From Flavobacterium soli DSM 19725 (GTDB taxonomy: Bacteria > Bacteroidota > Bacteroidia > Flavobacteriales > Flavobacteriaceae): a stretch of 64,000 nucleotides of DNA. The notes beneath the pieces were generated by a model. The model did not search any database. It saw only the letters and a program-made list of their open reading frames with translations, and had not been told where the DNA came from. The position numbers and the translations under genes are program-made. Positions 36,330 through 44,734 of this stretch are shown piece after piece (positions within the stretch are counted from its first letter, which is position 1; each line of letters opens with the position of its first letter). The stretch is from positions 110,597-174,596 of the forward strand of contig NZ_KE383908.1 of the NCBI RefSeq assembly GCF_000422705.1, read 5' to 3'.

Positions 36330-36764
36330 TTATTTAGATTCAAGCAATCCTTTTATTTCGTTCCCGCCAATTGTTCCCCCATTTATTAAAACGGTAAAAA
36401 TCCCAGCTAATACTAATAGTGAGGGAATAATTGTGACTACAAAAAAATAGAGAAGGGCTTTATTAAACTTTCTGTTTTTATGTTTCTCAGCTAATTTTTG
36501 AATGTAATTATTTTTAATATAATATCTATAAACAATTCTCATGATAGTAAATAAAAAGGCAAGATAAAATACGATATATTTCAGCTTAGAATAATCAGAT
36601 TGTTTTCCGGTTATGTTTTTCTCAATATAACTTGACGCTGGCAATAGTATGAATAGAGAGAGGAGTAAATAGAAAATTGTTATATAAGTTGTAATTCTAG
36701 TTGTAGCCGTTGTTGGGTCATTTTTTTCATATTCATGGTAAAGTTTGGCGAAAATAAAGTGCAT
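36330..36764 (-). CDS. Small integral membrane protein of unknown function
   Basis: 144 residues with three likely membrane helices (ITIFYLLLSLFILLPASSY, YIVFYLAFLFTIMRIVY, ALLYFFVVTIIPSLLVLAGIF) and a basic linker between the last two. I do not recognise it. It is flanked by attC-like repeats on both sides, so it forms one cassette. Confidence 0.6.
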   Translation of the reverse strand: MHFIFAKLYHEYEKNDPTTATTRITTYITIFYLLLSLFILLPASSYIEKNITGKQSDYSKLKYIVFYLAFLFTIMRIVYRYYIKNNYIQKLAEKHKNRKFNKALLYFFVVTIIPSLLVLAGIFTVLINGGTIGGNEIKGLLESK

Positions 36765-36794
36765 TTTATTCTATTTTTAAGTTTGTATGTATTG

Positions 36795-36993
36795 TCTATA
36801 ACGTTTTGCTGGTAGGCGACGCTTCGGACTAGAGCCCAGCTACAGACCGAAGGTAAATAAAACCCGGCAACTCTCCCCACCAAAAACAAAGTTATAGAAA
36901 TTACTGTAACATTCTAGCACAAAACAGCACCCGAGGCGAAGCCGAACGGAGCGAAGCTAATGGTGTTTACAAGCTGCTAGCGGTAGTAGCAAT
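36795..36993. repeat. Structured repeat (family B2), attC-like, copy 1
   Basis: Begins TAACGTTTTGCTGGTAGGCGACG and ends AAGCTAATGGTGTTTACAAGCTGCTAGCGG. Interior blocks GACCGAAGGTAAATAAAACCCGGCA and GGCGAAGCCGAACGGAGCGAAG are shared with 38826-39025 and partly with 37450-37634. Confidence 0.7.
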
Positions 36994-37431
36994 TTATCTA
37001 ATATTCTCCAAGATTAGCTTAACCCAAGCATTTTCTTTATCTGAAATTATTATTGTCTTAAATCCATACTTTTTACCTTCCATTTCAACACCTTTTGAAT
37101 CGTCAACATGAACATCGATTCCAAATTTGGAAGGTAATTTTGAAACCTCTTTGCTTTTCAAACCGAGCTCTTTTATATGCTTTTTCTGGTTGATAATAGT
37201 TGCAACTGAAATTCCATAGGTGAAAAACATGAAACGAATTTTAAGTTCGCTTCGATAAGAAGTTGTATAAATATAGATTTTATGATTTTGTGATTGCAAC
37301 TCTTTGAAAAGATTGACTGTTCCAAAACGGATTCTTTCTACTCCAAATACTTTGTTCCAAAGAGTTTGCTTTTCCAGCGGAAATTTACTTTTTGATAGTA
37401 AGGTGTCATCGAGATCAAAGGAAATTATCAT
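36994..37431 (-). CDS. HAD-like hydrolase
   Basis: 145 residues. The first motif is FDLDDTLL with Asp6 and Asp8 as expected for nucleophile and acid; YTTS supplies the second motif and HVDDSKGVE the third. Such small HAD proteins are phosphatases of unknown substrate. The cap domain is short. It is a single-gene unit between attC-like repeats. Confidence 0.82.
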   Translation of the reverse strand: MIISFDLDDTLLSKSKFPLEKQTLWNKVFGVERIRFGTVNLFKELQSQNHKIYIYTTSYRSELKIRFMFFTYGISVATIINQKKHIKELGLKSKEVSKLPSKFGIDVHVDDSKGVEMEGKKYGFKTIIISDKENAWVKLILENIR

Positions 37432-37449
37432 ATCTTTTTTAGATTTTTC

Positions 37450-37634
37450 GATCTATTACCGCTAACGTTTCACTCGTAGTCACCGTTCCAGACTCGAGCG
37501 GAGCGACTGACCGAAGGCAAATAAAACCCGGACACGAAAGTAGTGAACTGGCGAAGCAAACTGTAGGCTACCGAAAACGAAGATATGAAAATTAATGTTG
37601 CTTTTACAACTAAAATAGTAATGGCGACGTTTTC
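37450..37634. repeat. Structured repeat (family B2), divergent copy 2
   Basis: Starts CCGCTAACGTTTCACTCGTAG and has ACTCGAGCGGAGCGACTGACCGAAGGCAAATAAAACCCGG in common with the other B2 copies; the second half has diverged. Confidence 0.6.
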
Positions 37635-38204
37635 TTATTCAATAATAGCAATTGTCCTGTATTTAGTATGTAAGGGTTTAAGTTCTTTTTTTCTCGTTGA
37701 GATCAGATATCCTGTGGCGAAAAGAGCATCGGTTTCAGTGGATAGGTCAGTTCTTTCCAGCTTTAAAGTATCATGATCAATCTTATAGCTTCCAACATAA
37801 GTACAGCTAAAATCAGCTGAATTGTAGGTTGCTTCAAAAGTCCCATCTTTATATAGGGTTAGATAGCCACTTTTTGGACTGTTATCTAATGATACTGATC
37901 CCATCAAAGTTGGAGTAGTCCAAAATCTAGAGTAATCTAATTCTAGTAATGCATAAAGGAAAACTGCGAAAGTTAAAAATAGGATCACAGGGATAAGATC
38001 AAATTTATTTTTGTTCTTGACTTTGTCGTAAACATTTATAGAGCAAATAATTAGGAATAGCAGTAAGAACATTCCACCAAAAAAGATCAGGTGTAAGGCA
38101 TTTAATAATCCTCTGCAATAATCTCCAAAAGGGATAAGGTTGTAAATCATCATGATCCCAACCGTTATTAAAAGTAAATACTGGAATACCTTCTTCTTCT
38201 TCAT
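37635..38204 (-). CDS. Membrane protein with C-terminal lipocalin-like region
   Basis: 189 residues. Three hydrophobic segments fill the first 100 residues (YLLLITVGIMMIYNLIPF, ALHLIFFGGMFLLLFLIICSI, IPVILFLTFAVFLYALL). The C-terminal part reads as beta-strands with a GYLTLYKDGTFEATY pattern seen in small barrel proteins. Function is unknown. It lies between B2 and B1 repeats. Confidence 0.65.
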   Translation of the reverse strand: MKKKKVFQYLLLITVGIMMIYNLIPFGDYCRGLLNALHLIFFGGMFLLLFLIICSINVYDKVKNKNKFDLIPVILFLTFAVFLYALLELDYSRFWTTPTLMGSVSLDNSPKSGYLTLYKDGTFEATYNSADFSCTYVGSYKIDHDTLKLERTDLSTETDALFATGYLISTRKKELKPLHTKYRTIAIIE

Positions 38205-38350
38205 GCTTGTAAAGGGAATGCGGTTTCGCCACGTCGCAAGATTACGAACTTCGGAACCGATTATTTTCAGTTAAAGATAAAAATTCTTGCGAAACCCAAA
38301 CATGAATTTACATCAAATTCGCAATCTAGCCAAAAGCCTGTTAGGTGTTG
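38205..38350. repeat. Long imperfect inverted repeat (family B1), attC-like, copy 2
   Basis: Aligns with 36186-36329 over its length (CTTCGGAACCGATTATTTTC and CGAAA..CAAAC..GAATTTAC are shared) and ends CGCAATCTAGCCAAAAGCCTGTTAGGTG. GTTAGGT here fits the integron core-site form GTTRRRY. Confidence 0.7.
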
Positions 38351-38351
38351 T

Positions 38352-38813
38352 TTATTCGAAGGTTATACTTTCAAATTCCAATGGAGTAGTATCACATTTC
38401 AATTTAAAATGAACTTTAATATTGGATAGATCAGAATACTCAAAATGAATTTGTTTGCCTTTTCTCCTAATATAGACATCAGAAATTTTTACATAGAACT
38501 GGCCATTTTCGATTCTCAAATCTGATAAATGAAGTGCTGCAATATAATCGCCTCTCTGCTTTAAAACCAGTAACGACGCTTCACTTTTCGTAAAATTTTT
38601 GATACTAAATCCCATTATTTCACTGGGTATGAGTGGTAAGATAGTTGAATTGTCGACGAGATAAATTTCTTTTATGTCAGCATACTCAATCCTTTCGATG
38701 TAATGTTTTAAGACTTCGGTATAGACATATTCGTTGCTCAGATTCAGATTATTGGATTGTGCATCTGATAAGTTCGAATAAAGTAGGACTGATAATAAAA
38801 GTAGGTTCCTCAT
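38352..38813 (-). CDS. Secreted protein of unknown function
   Basis: 153 residues from the ATG at 38813. It has a signal peptide (LLLLSVLLYSNLSDAQ) and a mature domain with beta-strand pattern (ALHLSDLRIENGQFYVKISDVYIRRKGKQ). No family recognised. It is the gene of one cassette-like unit, with B1 on its downstream side and B2 upstream. Confidence 0.6.
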   Translation of the reverse strand: MRNLLLLSVLLYSNLSDAQSNNLNLSNEYVYTEVLKHYIERIEYADIKEIYLVDNSTILPLIPSEIMGFSIKNFTKSEASLLVLKQRGDYIAALHLSDLRIENGQFYVKISDVYIRRKGKQIHFEYSDLSNIKVHFKLKCDTTPLEFESITFE

Positions 38814-38825
38814 TTCATTTAAATA

Positions 38826-39025
38826 ACACATAACTTTTGGATGGTAGGCAACATTGCGGACTCGAGCGGAGCGACTGACCGAAGGTAAACAAAACCCGGC
38901 AACCCTCCGCCACCAAAAACAAAGTTATGGAAAAAACTGTTTTCTTTTTACACCAAAACAGCACCCGGGGCGAAGCCGAACGGAGCGAAGCTAATGGCGT
39001 TTACCAGCTGTTAGCGGAGGTGCAA
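38826..39025. repeat. Structured repeat (family B2), attC-like, copy 3
   Basis: Nearly colinear with 36795-36993: TAACTTTTGGATGGTAGGCAAC, GACCGAAGGTAAACAAAACCCGGCA, ACCAAAAACAAAGTTATGGA and GGCGAAGCCGAACGGAGCGAAGCTAATGGCGTTTACCAGCTGTTAGCGG. Confidence 0.72.
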
Positions 39026-39026
39026 A

Positions 39027-39418
39027 TTACTCACTTAAAATAAAAATTAACGTATTTCCATTTTTCGTTACAAACAATGAATCACTGTTTCTATTTTTAT
39101 GAAGTACAAACGGAGCATTAATGTCTGAAATTCTTGGAATATGTTTAGACCCTTTTGGGAGCCAAATCGCATTATCATCAATCTGAATTTTACTACTATC
39201 AGAATCTGCAATAGATGCTAATCCCACGAAAGCAGAATCATTCAATATATAACTACCTCTTTCATTATATGCTTTTCTACAACCAAATTGTTTACTTCAG
39301 AGATGCTATTTATCTCAACTAAGTTGGATGAAAATTCTATATTTCGATTAGCAAAAACGACAAAGATAACCACTGCAATTATTACTGATAGAGTATAAAG
39401 AAAATATTTTAAATTCAT
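39027..39418 (-). pseudogene. Frameshifted gene for a small membrane-anchored protein
   Basis: From the ATG at 39418 the frame gives an N-terminal membrane segment (YFLYTLSVIIAVVIFVVF) and continues to a stop near 39245. A second frame opened from about the sequence GTAAACAATTTGG reads FGCRKAYNERGSYILNDSAFVGLASI to the stop at 39027, so one frameshift joins them. The span (392 bases) is not a multiple of three. The protein would have about 130 residues and is not recognised. It is probably decayed or a sequencing artefact. Confidence 0.55.
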
Positions 39419-39449
39419 AATCTTGATGATTTTTTTAGGTCGTCTTCAT

Positions 39450-39860
39450 GCATCTCCTCTAACTTATATATCCGCTACTAGGTAGCGCATATACACCCAA
39501 ATCAAGTTGCATACCCGCTATAACTATTGTTAGCTTCTACAATAATACACAAAAAACAAAGACCCAATTTACGCTTTCCCTCATTCCACACCCCAGCCAC
39601 TTTCCTCCCGAAACTTCGGGGCCACGACACCCCACAATAGGGAAAACCCTATTTTTTAAAACCACCACCCTCCTACTTGCTAATATTCAAAAAAAATGAG
39701 CCCTTCTATTTTCCCAGTAATCACTTTGCATAAAAAAACCTCGCTTATCCCTAAACTCCGGAACTAGCGAGGTTGCTTTTTTATGATAATTTAGTTTTTG
39801 AAGGGTTGTGCACGTGTCCGATGCAGTGGAACGGCTACCGCTCTGAGCGGCAGTTTTTAT
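39450..39860. repeat. Dispersed repeat family A, copy 5
   Basis: Full copy: hairpin CGCTACTAGGTAGCG with CATATACACC, CCCGCTATAACTATTGTTAGCTTCTACAATAATACACAA, the palindrome AATAGGGAAAACCCTATT at 39636-39653, the terminator, and terminal AACGGCTACCGCTCTGAGCGG. Confidence 0.78.
39732..39772 (-). terminator. Terminator within repeat copy 5
   Basis: CCTCGCT at 39739 and AGCGAGG at 39766 close a hairpin; the A run before it becomes seven T on the - strand. Confidence 0.7.
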
Positions 39861-39872
39861 TATACTTTCATT

Positions 39873-41045
39873 CTATATTTTCTTCTTCTTTCCATTGTGT
39901 AACAACCTGAAATATTTTCCGTCTTCAATTAGCAAACCTTCTGATTTTTGATTGGGAATACTTTTAGAGTAATCTTTTGGATGCTTTACGTCAATGCCTA
40001 TTACTTTTCCATTATATTGTGTATTGACTTCTGATTGAAGTGTATGTCCAACTACAATTGATTTGGCATTGAATTTATTTAATCCTTGCTCTATCTCCTT
40101 CTGGGCCAAATCATCTTTAAAGTAACCTCTATACCAAGCTATTCCTTTGTAAGAAGAAATTATTAATTGCTCCAAGTTTCTTTGTGGATTCGGGTAGTAA
40201 GGTTTGTAATAATTGTTACGAATAATTTGATTGATTTCGTCTAAATTCGTCTCATGTTTTGCCAAATCGGGATGTATTCCGCCGTGTGCAAAGAGCGTTC
40301 CGTTAATTTTTTCAATTGAATTTTTACTCGACATCCATTTTCCTAAGAAGGAATGTGCACCATATAAGTCGGTTTGCTGTTTTTTTAAAATAGATGAAAC
40401 GTGATAATATTTGGGCGAAGTGTTTTCAAAATTTCCCTGCATATTTTTCAATTCGTGGTTTCCCAAAATGTAATGGACCGTTCCGCCTTTTTGCTTTGCA
40501 TCTTGCTCCAATTTATAGATAAGCCAAAGCACCTGTGTGGTCGAAAAATCTCTATCTACAAAATCTCCAAGCAATACCAGATGTCCGTTTCCAAATGTCC
40601 AGTTTAGTTTTTTGTCAATCACTTTATTGGCAATCAAAAAATCACGAAAGGCTTTAAAACCACTTTCAATATCAGAAATGGCTATAATTTTGGCAGTGTC
40701 GTTATAGGTGCTTTTAGGAGCTTCTATTTTATTGGTAATGGTAAATTCAAAACGGGTACTGTCTAATGGGAAATAACAATTTGCAGGAACTTGAGAATGC
40801 GAAGCATATTCTTTTTGGTCGAGATAAAACCCTTTATCTTGATTTCCCCTGATGTAGTTAACAGTAAAAACGCTATCATTTTTATTGAAAACGTAAGGAC
40901 CATCTTTGTCCCAATTCATCATTTCAGGATTTTCTGCATAGCGAAAACTGGCCCCGTGATACAATCCAAATGATAGTGCAAAACTGGCAAGAATTACAAA
41001 GGTTATAATGATATGCTTTACATATCGGAACACTCTTTTTTTCAT
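39873..41045 (-). CDS. Membrane-anchored metallophosphoesterase
   Basis: 390 residues from the ATG at 41045. An N-terminal membrane segment (HIIITFVILASFALSFGLYHG) anchors the protein. The catalytic domain has ISDIESGFKAF (first metal motif), LLGDFVDRD (in place of the usual GDxVDRG), ILGNHE, and the late VGHT histidine. It is related to calcineurin-like phosphatases acting on proteins or nucleotides in the periplasm. The divergent neighbour is a two-component system, so it may be a target. It is larger than the other cassette genes. Confidence 0.85.
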   Translation of the reverse strand: MKKRVFRYVKHIIITFVILASFALSFGLYHGASFRYAENPEMMNWDKDGPYVFNKNDSVFTVNYIRGNQDKGFYLDQKEYASHSQVPANCYFPLDSTRFEFTITNKIEAPKSTYNDTAKIIAISDIESGFKAFRDFLIANKVIDKKLNWTFGNGHLVLLGDFVDRDFSTTQVLWLIYKLEQDAKQKGGTVHYILGNHELKNMQGNFENTSPKYYHVSSILKKQQTDLYGAHSFLGKWMSSKNSIEKINGTLFAHGGIHPDLAKHETNLDEINQIIRNNYYKPYYPNPQRNLEQLIISSYKGIAWYRGYFKDDLAQKEIEQGLNKFNAKSIVVGHTLQSEVNTQYNGKVIGIDVKHPKDYSKSIPNQKSEGLLIEDGKYFRLLHNGKKKKI

Positions 41046-41248
41046 AATAGTTACTTTTGATTTCAGCAAACTTATCAATGTTGATTTTCTTCCCAAAACT
41101 ATTGGGACAAACGTCATGCTCTGTTGTTTAAAAAGTGTTTAGAGTTATTTGAAGTCCTCTTGTCACTCATTTCAATCAGTTCAAAACACTTTGACGGTTG
41201 TTTGTCAACCTCATTGCAGAAGGGGATTTATAATTGTAATATTGCAGT

Positions 41249-42058
41249 ATGGAAGTAATAAAAAGAAATATAAAATGGATTGTAAGTGCTCTTTTGGCAA
41301 TAGCGATCATTCCTATACTGATTACTACTTACGAAGTAATTTTTACTAAAAATCAATCCGTACTGTTTTTAGGAAACTACCATCCAAAGGTTGCGTTTCT
41401 TGTCGTCACTTACTATTTATTTCTGCTCGGCTTGGGTGTCTTTTGGTTGGTTCGTCAGATTATTTTTATTTCCAAACTGAAAAACGAAAAGACAAAGGCC
41501 GAAATACTATTTTTGAAAAGTCAGGTTAGTCCACATTTCTTTTTCAATATGCTCAACAATTTGTATGGCTTGGTAGCGAAAGATGCTCAAAAAGCACAAG
41601 AATTGATATTGAAACTTTCTGATGTGATGCGTTACAGTATTTATGAGGGCAAAAAGGAAACGGTTATGCTTAAAGAAGAAATTGGCTTTTTGAAAAACTA
41701 TATCGAACTGCACAAAATGCGTTACCACAAAGGGATAAGCGTTGATTTTGATTGTGATGTTTATGAAAATATAAAAGTAGTTCCGTTATTGTTTATCATT
41801 CTTTTAGAAAATGCGTTTAAGCACGGTGTAGAAAATGTAAGAGAGGGCGCGTATATAAAAATGAGTTTGGCTGCATCTCAAAACGAAATCGGTTTTACTA
41901 TTGAAAATAAGTACGAAAAGGCAGAAAACGCATCAGGAATTGGCTTAAAAAATCTGAAAAGAAGATTAGAATTAATCTATCCCAATCAATACAAGCTGAC
42001 TTTTTCTGTGACGGAGAATGTGTATAAAGTTCAACTAATTTTAAAAAATTATGATTAG
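41249..42058 (+). CDS. LytS/YehU-type sensor histidine kinase
   Basis: 269 residues with two membrane helices and no large extracellular domain. The His box (LKSQVSPHFFFNMLNNLYGL) and N-box (LLENAFKHG) are typical of the His_kinase (LytS) family. It senses an unknown signal and phosphorylates the response regulator whose gene overlaps its 3' end by 8 bases. It lies on the + strand, opposite to nearly all neighbours. The intergenic 41190 region has TTGAC-N8-GTCAA, a possible control site. Confidence 0.9.
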   Translation: MEVIKRNIKWIVSALLAIAIIPILITTYEVIFTKNQSVLFLGNYHPKVAFLVVTYYLFLLGLGVFWLVRQIIFISKLKNEKTKAEILFLKSQVSPHFFFNMLNNLYGLVAKDAQKAQELILKLSDVMRYSIYEGKKETVMLKEEIGFLKNYIELHKMRYHKGISVDFDCDVYENIKVVPLLFIILLENAFKHGVENVREGAYIKMSLAASQNEIGFTIENKYEKAENASGIGLKNLKRRLELIYPNQYKLTFSVTENVYKVQLILKNYD

Positions 42059-42746
42059 ATATTTAATCATTGACGATGAACACATTGCTCACGATATAAT
42101 TAAAGGATATTGTGATGTATTGCCCAATATGCAGTTGATGAAAAACTGCTATGATGCATTGGAGGCGTTTGAATATCTGAATAGAAATGAAGTAGATTTG
42201 ATTTTTTTGGATTTGAATATGCCTGTTTTAAAAGGGTTTGAATTTTTAAGAACAGTACAAAATCCACCAAAAGTAATCGTAACCACTGCATATAATGAAT
42301 TCGCTTTGGAAGGATACGAACATAATATTTCGGACTATTTGCTCAAACCCTTTGGTTTCGAACGTTTCTTGAAAGCGATCAGTAAAGCTTTTGGGAACTA
42401 TGTTAGTGAAAAGAAAATAGTAGCTGAAAGCACTCCTGTTTCCAACCGTATTTTTGTACAAAGCAACAAAAAGCACATCCAGCTGGAAACAGTGGCTATT
42501 CTCTACATCGAAGCAACAGGGAATTACACTAAGATAGTAACCACGACCGAAACTATAATGATTCGGGAAAAATTTTCTGCCTTATTGGAACAATTGCCTA
42601 AGAATGACTTCTTACAAGTGCATAAGTCATTTGCAGTTGCTCCAAAACACATTAGGACCATTGAAGGAAATGTTATAGTGATTGAAAACTATTCCATTCC
42701 GATTGGCAAGATCTATAAGCTTAATATTACTCAATTGTTGAAGTAG
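42051..42746 (+). CDS. LytTR-family response regulator
   Basis: 231 residues. The receiver domain has Asp54 (DLIFLDLNMP) for phosphorylation and an N-terminal acidic pair (IIDDEHIAHD). The C-terminal LytTR DNA-binding domain reads VQSNKKHIQLETVAILYIEATGNYTKI and LLEQLPKNDFLQVHKSFAV. The gene overlaps the kinase by eight bases, so both are translated together. It is followed by a family A repeat variant. It may regulate the divergent phosphoesterase. Confidence 0.9.
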   Translation: MIRYLIIDDEHIAHDIIKGYCDVLPNMQLMKNCYDALEAFEYLNRNEVDLIFLDLNMPVLKGFEFLRTVQNPPKVIVTTAYNEFALEGYEHNISDYLLKPFGFERFLKAISKAFGNYVSEKKIVAESTPVSNRIFVQSNKKHIQLETVAILYIEATGNYTKIVTTTETIMIREKFSALLEQLPKNDFLQVHKSFAVAPKHIRTIEGNVIVIENYSIPIGKIYKLNITQLLK

Positions 42747-42780
42747 TTGCTGTCTTCCTGTCGGTTCTGCAAAATTACCA

Positions 42781-43004
42781 GTAACGTCAGGCTGTGAAAA
42801 GACCTCCGTTTTACTACTTTACAATATACCAAAATAGTTGTCCCAAAAATAGAATGTCTGATTTTTAAACATACCACACATCAATCAAATCACTTGAAAA
42901 ATTGACCTCTTTCACTTTATAAGCCTCGCTTAGAATCCCGAAGCTTCGGGATAGTTTTTGAAAGAGTGGTGCACGCGTCCGCCGCGGCGGCACGGCTAGT
43001 GCTG
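42781..43004. repeat. Dispersed repeat family A, copy 6 (variant shared with 33675)
   Basis: See 33675: the same blocks in order, and a terminal GCACGGCTAGTGCTGTCAGCG in place of CAACGGTTAAGGCTG. Confidence 0.72.
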
Positions 43005-43748
43005 TCAGCGATTAGGCTTTCTTGTTAGTTGCAATATGCTATAATGTAAGGCTTCAATTCCTGTTGTAATTTCAAAGTCGTCTTCTTTTTTGAAAAAGTG
43101 ATATCCATTATCACTCCAACCCATTAATTGGGGGCTAAAAATGTCACCGGCAGTTTTATAGATGACAGTGTCAGAGTTTGGTAGGTAGGCAATGATCGTT
43201 GTCGACGTGTCGCCATTGATTAACTTCAATTGTGCTGGGTCATATTGTATGTTTCCTTTCCTGTACTCAAAAACATAGGTTCTTGGGTTTGAACTTTCGT
43301 GATTTTGTCCTGTGCGATCAATTTGAAGCGAAATGAATTTGTCTGGCAATTCTTCTTTGAACTTATAGATGTAGGCAACTCTTTCTCCCGCCGTCAAATC
43401 TGCATAGTCGCTATAATTGATCCTGTTGTAATTCTTGTAAGCTTTAAAAGTGTCTCCGATTTTAGAGAAAGGCGTTCCGCCGAAGTCTTGAGGGGTTGTC
43501 CACAATTGTAAGGATATTTGAACTGTAAAAGTGGTTAGGAATAGTGTCCAAAGTTGCCAGGTTTTTAGTTGTTTTTCGGTTGTTTTAAAAATAATGAAAC
43601 CTAGTCCCGCTGCGAGTATCATTGTCAATGGCCAACAGATCAGTCCGCCAAGTCCTGTGTATGGAAATAGCCATAGTATGAATGTCTCTGCTGCCAAACA
43701 CAAAATGACATATAGTCCATAAAGTAAAAGTCGCTTTGGTTTATCCAT
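43005..43748 (-). CDS. Membrane protein with extracytoplasmic C-terminal domain
   Basis: 247 residues. Three membrane helices occupy the first 105 residues (LLLYGLYVILCLAAETFILWLF, LICWPLTMILAAGLGFIIF, WTLFLTTFTVQISLQLW). The C-terminal domain is about 140 residues, beta-rich, with no catalytic motif. Not recognised. It is one unit between repeats 42781 and 43790. Confidence 0.65.
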   Translation of the reverse strand: MDKPKRLLLYGLYVILCLAAETFILWLFPYTGLGGLICWPLTMILAAGLGFIIFKTTEKQLKTWQLWTLFLTTFTVQISLQLWTTPQDFGGTPFSKIGDTFKAYKNYNRINYSDYADLTAGERVAYIYKFKEELPDKFISLQIDRTGQNHESSNPRTYVFEYRKGNIQYDPAQLKLINGDTSTTIIAYLPNSDTVIYKTAGDIFSPQLMGWSDNGYHFFKKEDDFEITTGIEALHYSILQLTRKPNR

Positions 43749-43789
43749 TTTTCAAGCTCCTTATCTTTTTGTTGTCGTCTTTTAAGCTG

Positions 43790-43905
43790 ACTGCTAGCTT
43801 GTACATATCCACTATTTTTCTTCTTAGCTTCTACAATAATACACAAAAAACAAACACCCTATTACGGTTTCGTCATGACCAATAACTTTTTTTATAGCGC
43901 CCCAA
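43790..43905. repeat. Dispersed repeat family A, copy 7 (5' half)
   Basis: Contains CTTAGCTTCTACAATAATACACAA, CAAACACCCTATTACGGTTTC and AACTTTTTTTATA, nearly identical to 31803-31880. It stops before the palindrome. Confidence 0.75.
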
Positions 43906-43947
43906 TTTACTCCACAGGCTCCGGCATCAGCACCCTTTGCCTTAAAC

Positions 43948-44136
43948 CCTGAACCTGAAAACTGATCACTGACCACCGAACACCGAACACCGAACACTGA
44001 CCACTGACCACTGATCACCGAACACCGAACACTGAACACTGAACACTGACTACTGACCACTGATCACCGAACACTGAACACCGAACACTGACCACTGAAC
44101 ACTGATCACTGCCCACTGCGACTGACCACTGCAACT
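43948..44136. repeat. Degenerate heptameric repeat array (CTGAACA / CCGAACA / CTGACCA type)
   Basis: About 25 seven-base units in phase, with consensus CYGANCA. Units vary between CTGATCA, CTGACCA, CCGAACA and CTGAACA. Similar heptads lie at 5097-5118 and at 63503-63544. It is not coding. Confidence 0.85.
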
Positions 44137-44142
44137 CATCCC

Positions 44143-44325
44143 CTACCGCTTCTTCACTTGTCCCGGTGCAAACGCCTTGGCACTCTTGCTGCCGGACATC
44201 TTTTTCGCCTGGCCGGGAGGCACCTTGCCTGATCGGGAACTTGTAGTGCTGACACTGCAGCTCGTAATAACGGCGGTAAGTACTAGGGCACTCACGGTAA
44301 GTTGGAAGTAGTTTCTAATGTTCAT
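44143..44325 (-). CDS. Small lipoprotein with PGQAKK motifs
   Basis: 60 residues. A signal segment ends in a lipobox-like ITSC, so the cysteine would be lipidated. The mature peptide is basic, with two copies of a PPGQAKK / APGQVKK unit. Similar short proteins in Bacteroidota are often annotated, in my view wrongly, as quinol oxidase subunit 4. No function is supported. Surrounding DNA is GC-richer than the window average. Confidence 0.7.
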   Translation of the reverse strand: MNIRNYFQLTVSALVLTAVITSCSVSTTSSRSGKVPPGQAKKMSGSKSAKAFAPGQVKKR

Positions 44326-44734
44326 AGGATTTTTTTTTAAGGTGCGCCTGTTAGGGCATTATGGGGAATGCGGAGGTAAAATGGTGGGCTTGTAACACGG
44401 CACGGTTGGAGGCTCTCGGGGCAATTAACGCCCTGCTCCCACAAATATAGGCAAAAGCAGGCACAAAACCTATTGGCAGCGGAAAAGGCTGGCTATTGGA
44501 AAAACGGATCGCAACAAGTGATCACTGACTACTGACCCCATTGCACCCTACACCTTGCACCCTACACCTTGCACCCTAGACCTCATCCTTAACACTGAAT
44601 ACCCTTGCATGTCATCACCGTCACAGAAGGACTGGTATTCTTTTTGGACAAATGTAGCACTTATGAGGATTAGGAATAATGATCCTATTGTTTCATAGGT
44701 TCCAATGCCTTTGGTAAGGAAGATATTGAGTATA
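44326..44734. other. 409-base gap with a 14-base tandem repeat
   Basis: Three copies of TTGCACCCTACACC (third with one change) lie at 44541-44582. A short - strand frame at 44548-44778 overlaps the hsdR 3' end and is probably not a gene. Otherwise I see only GC-richer sequence and an inverted CACGGCACGGTTGG region. Confidence 0.55.

Noticed and set aside
36186..39025. Insertion-sequence or MITE ends
   Set aside because: No transposase, no target-site duplication that I can see, and the repeats sit between genes rather than around them; attC-like sites explain them better.
43948..44136. Possible CRISPR array
   Set aside because: Units are seven bases in a row with no spacers, and there are no cas genes.
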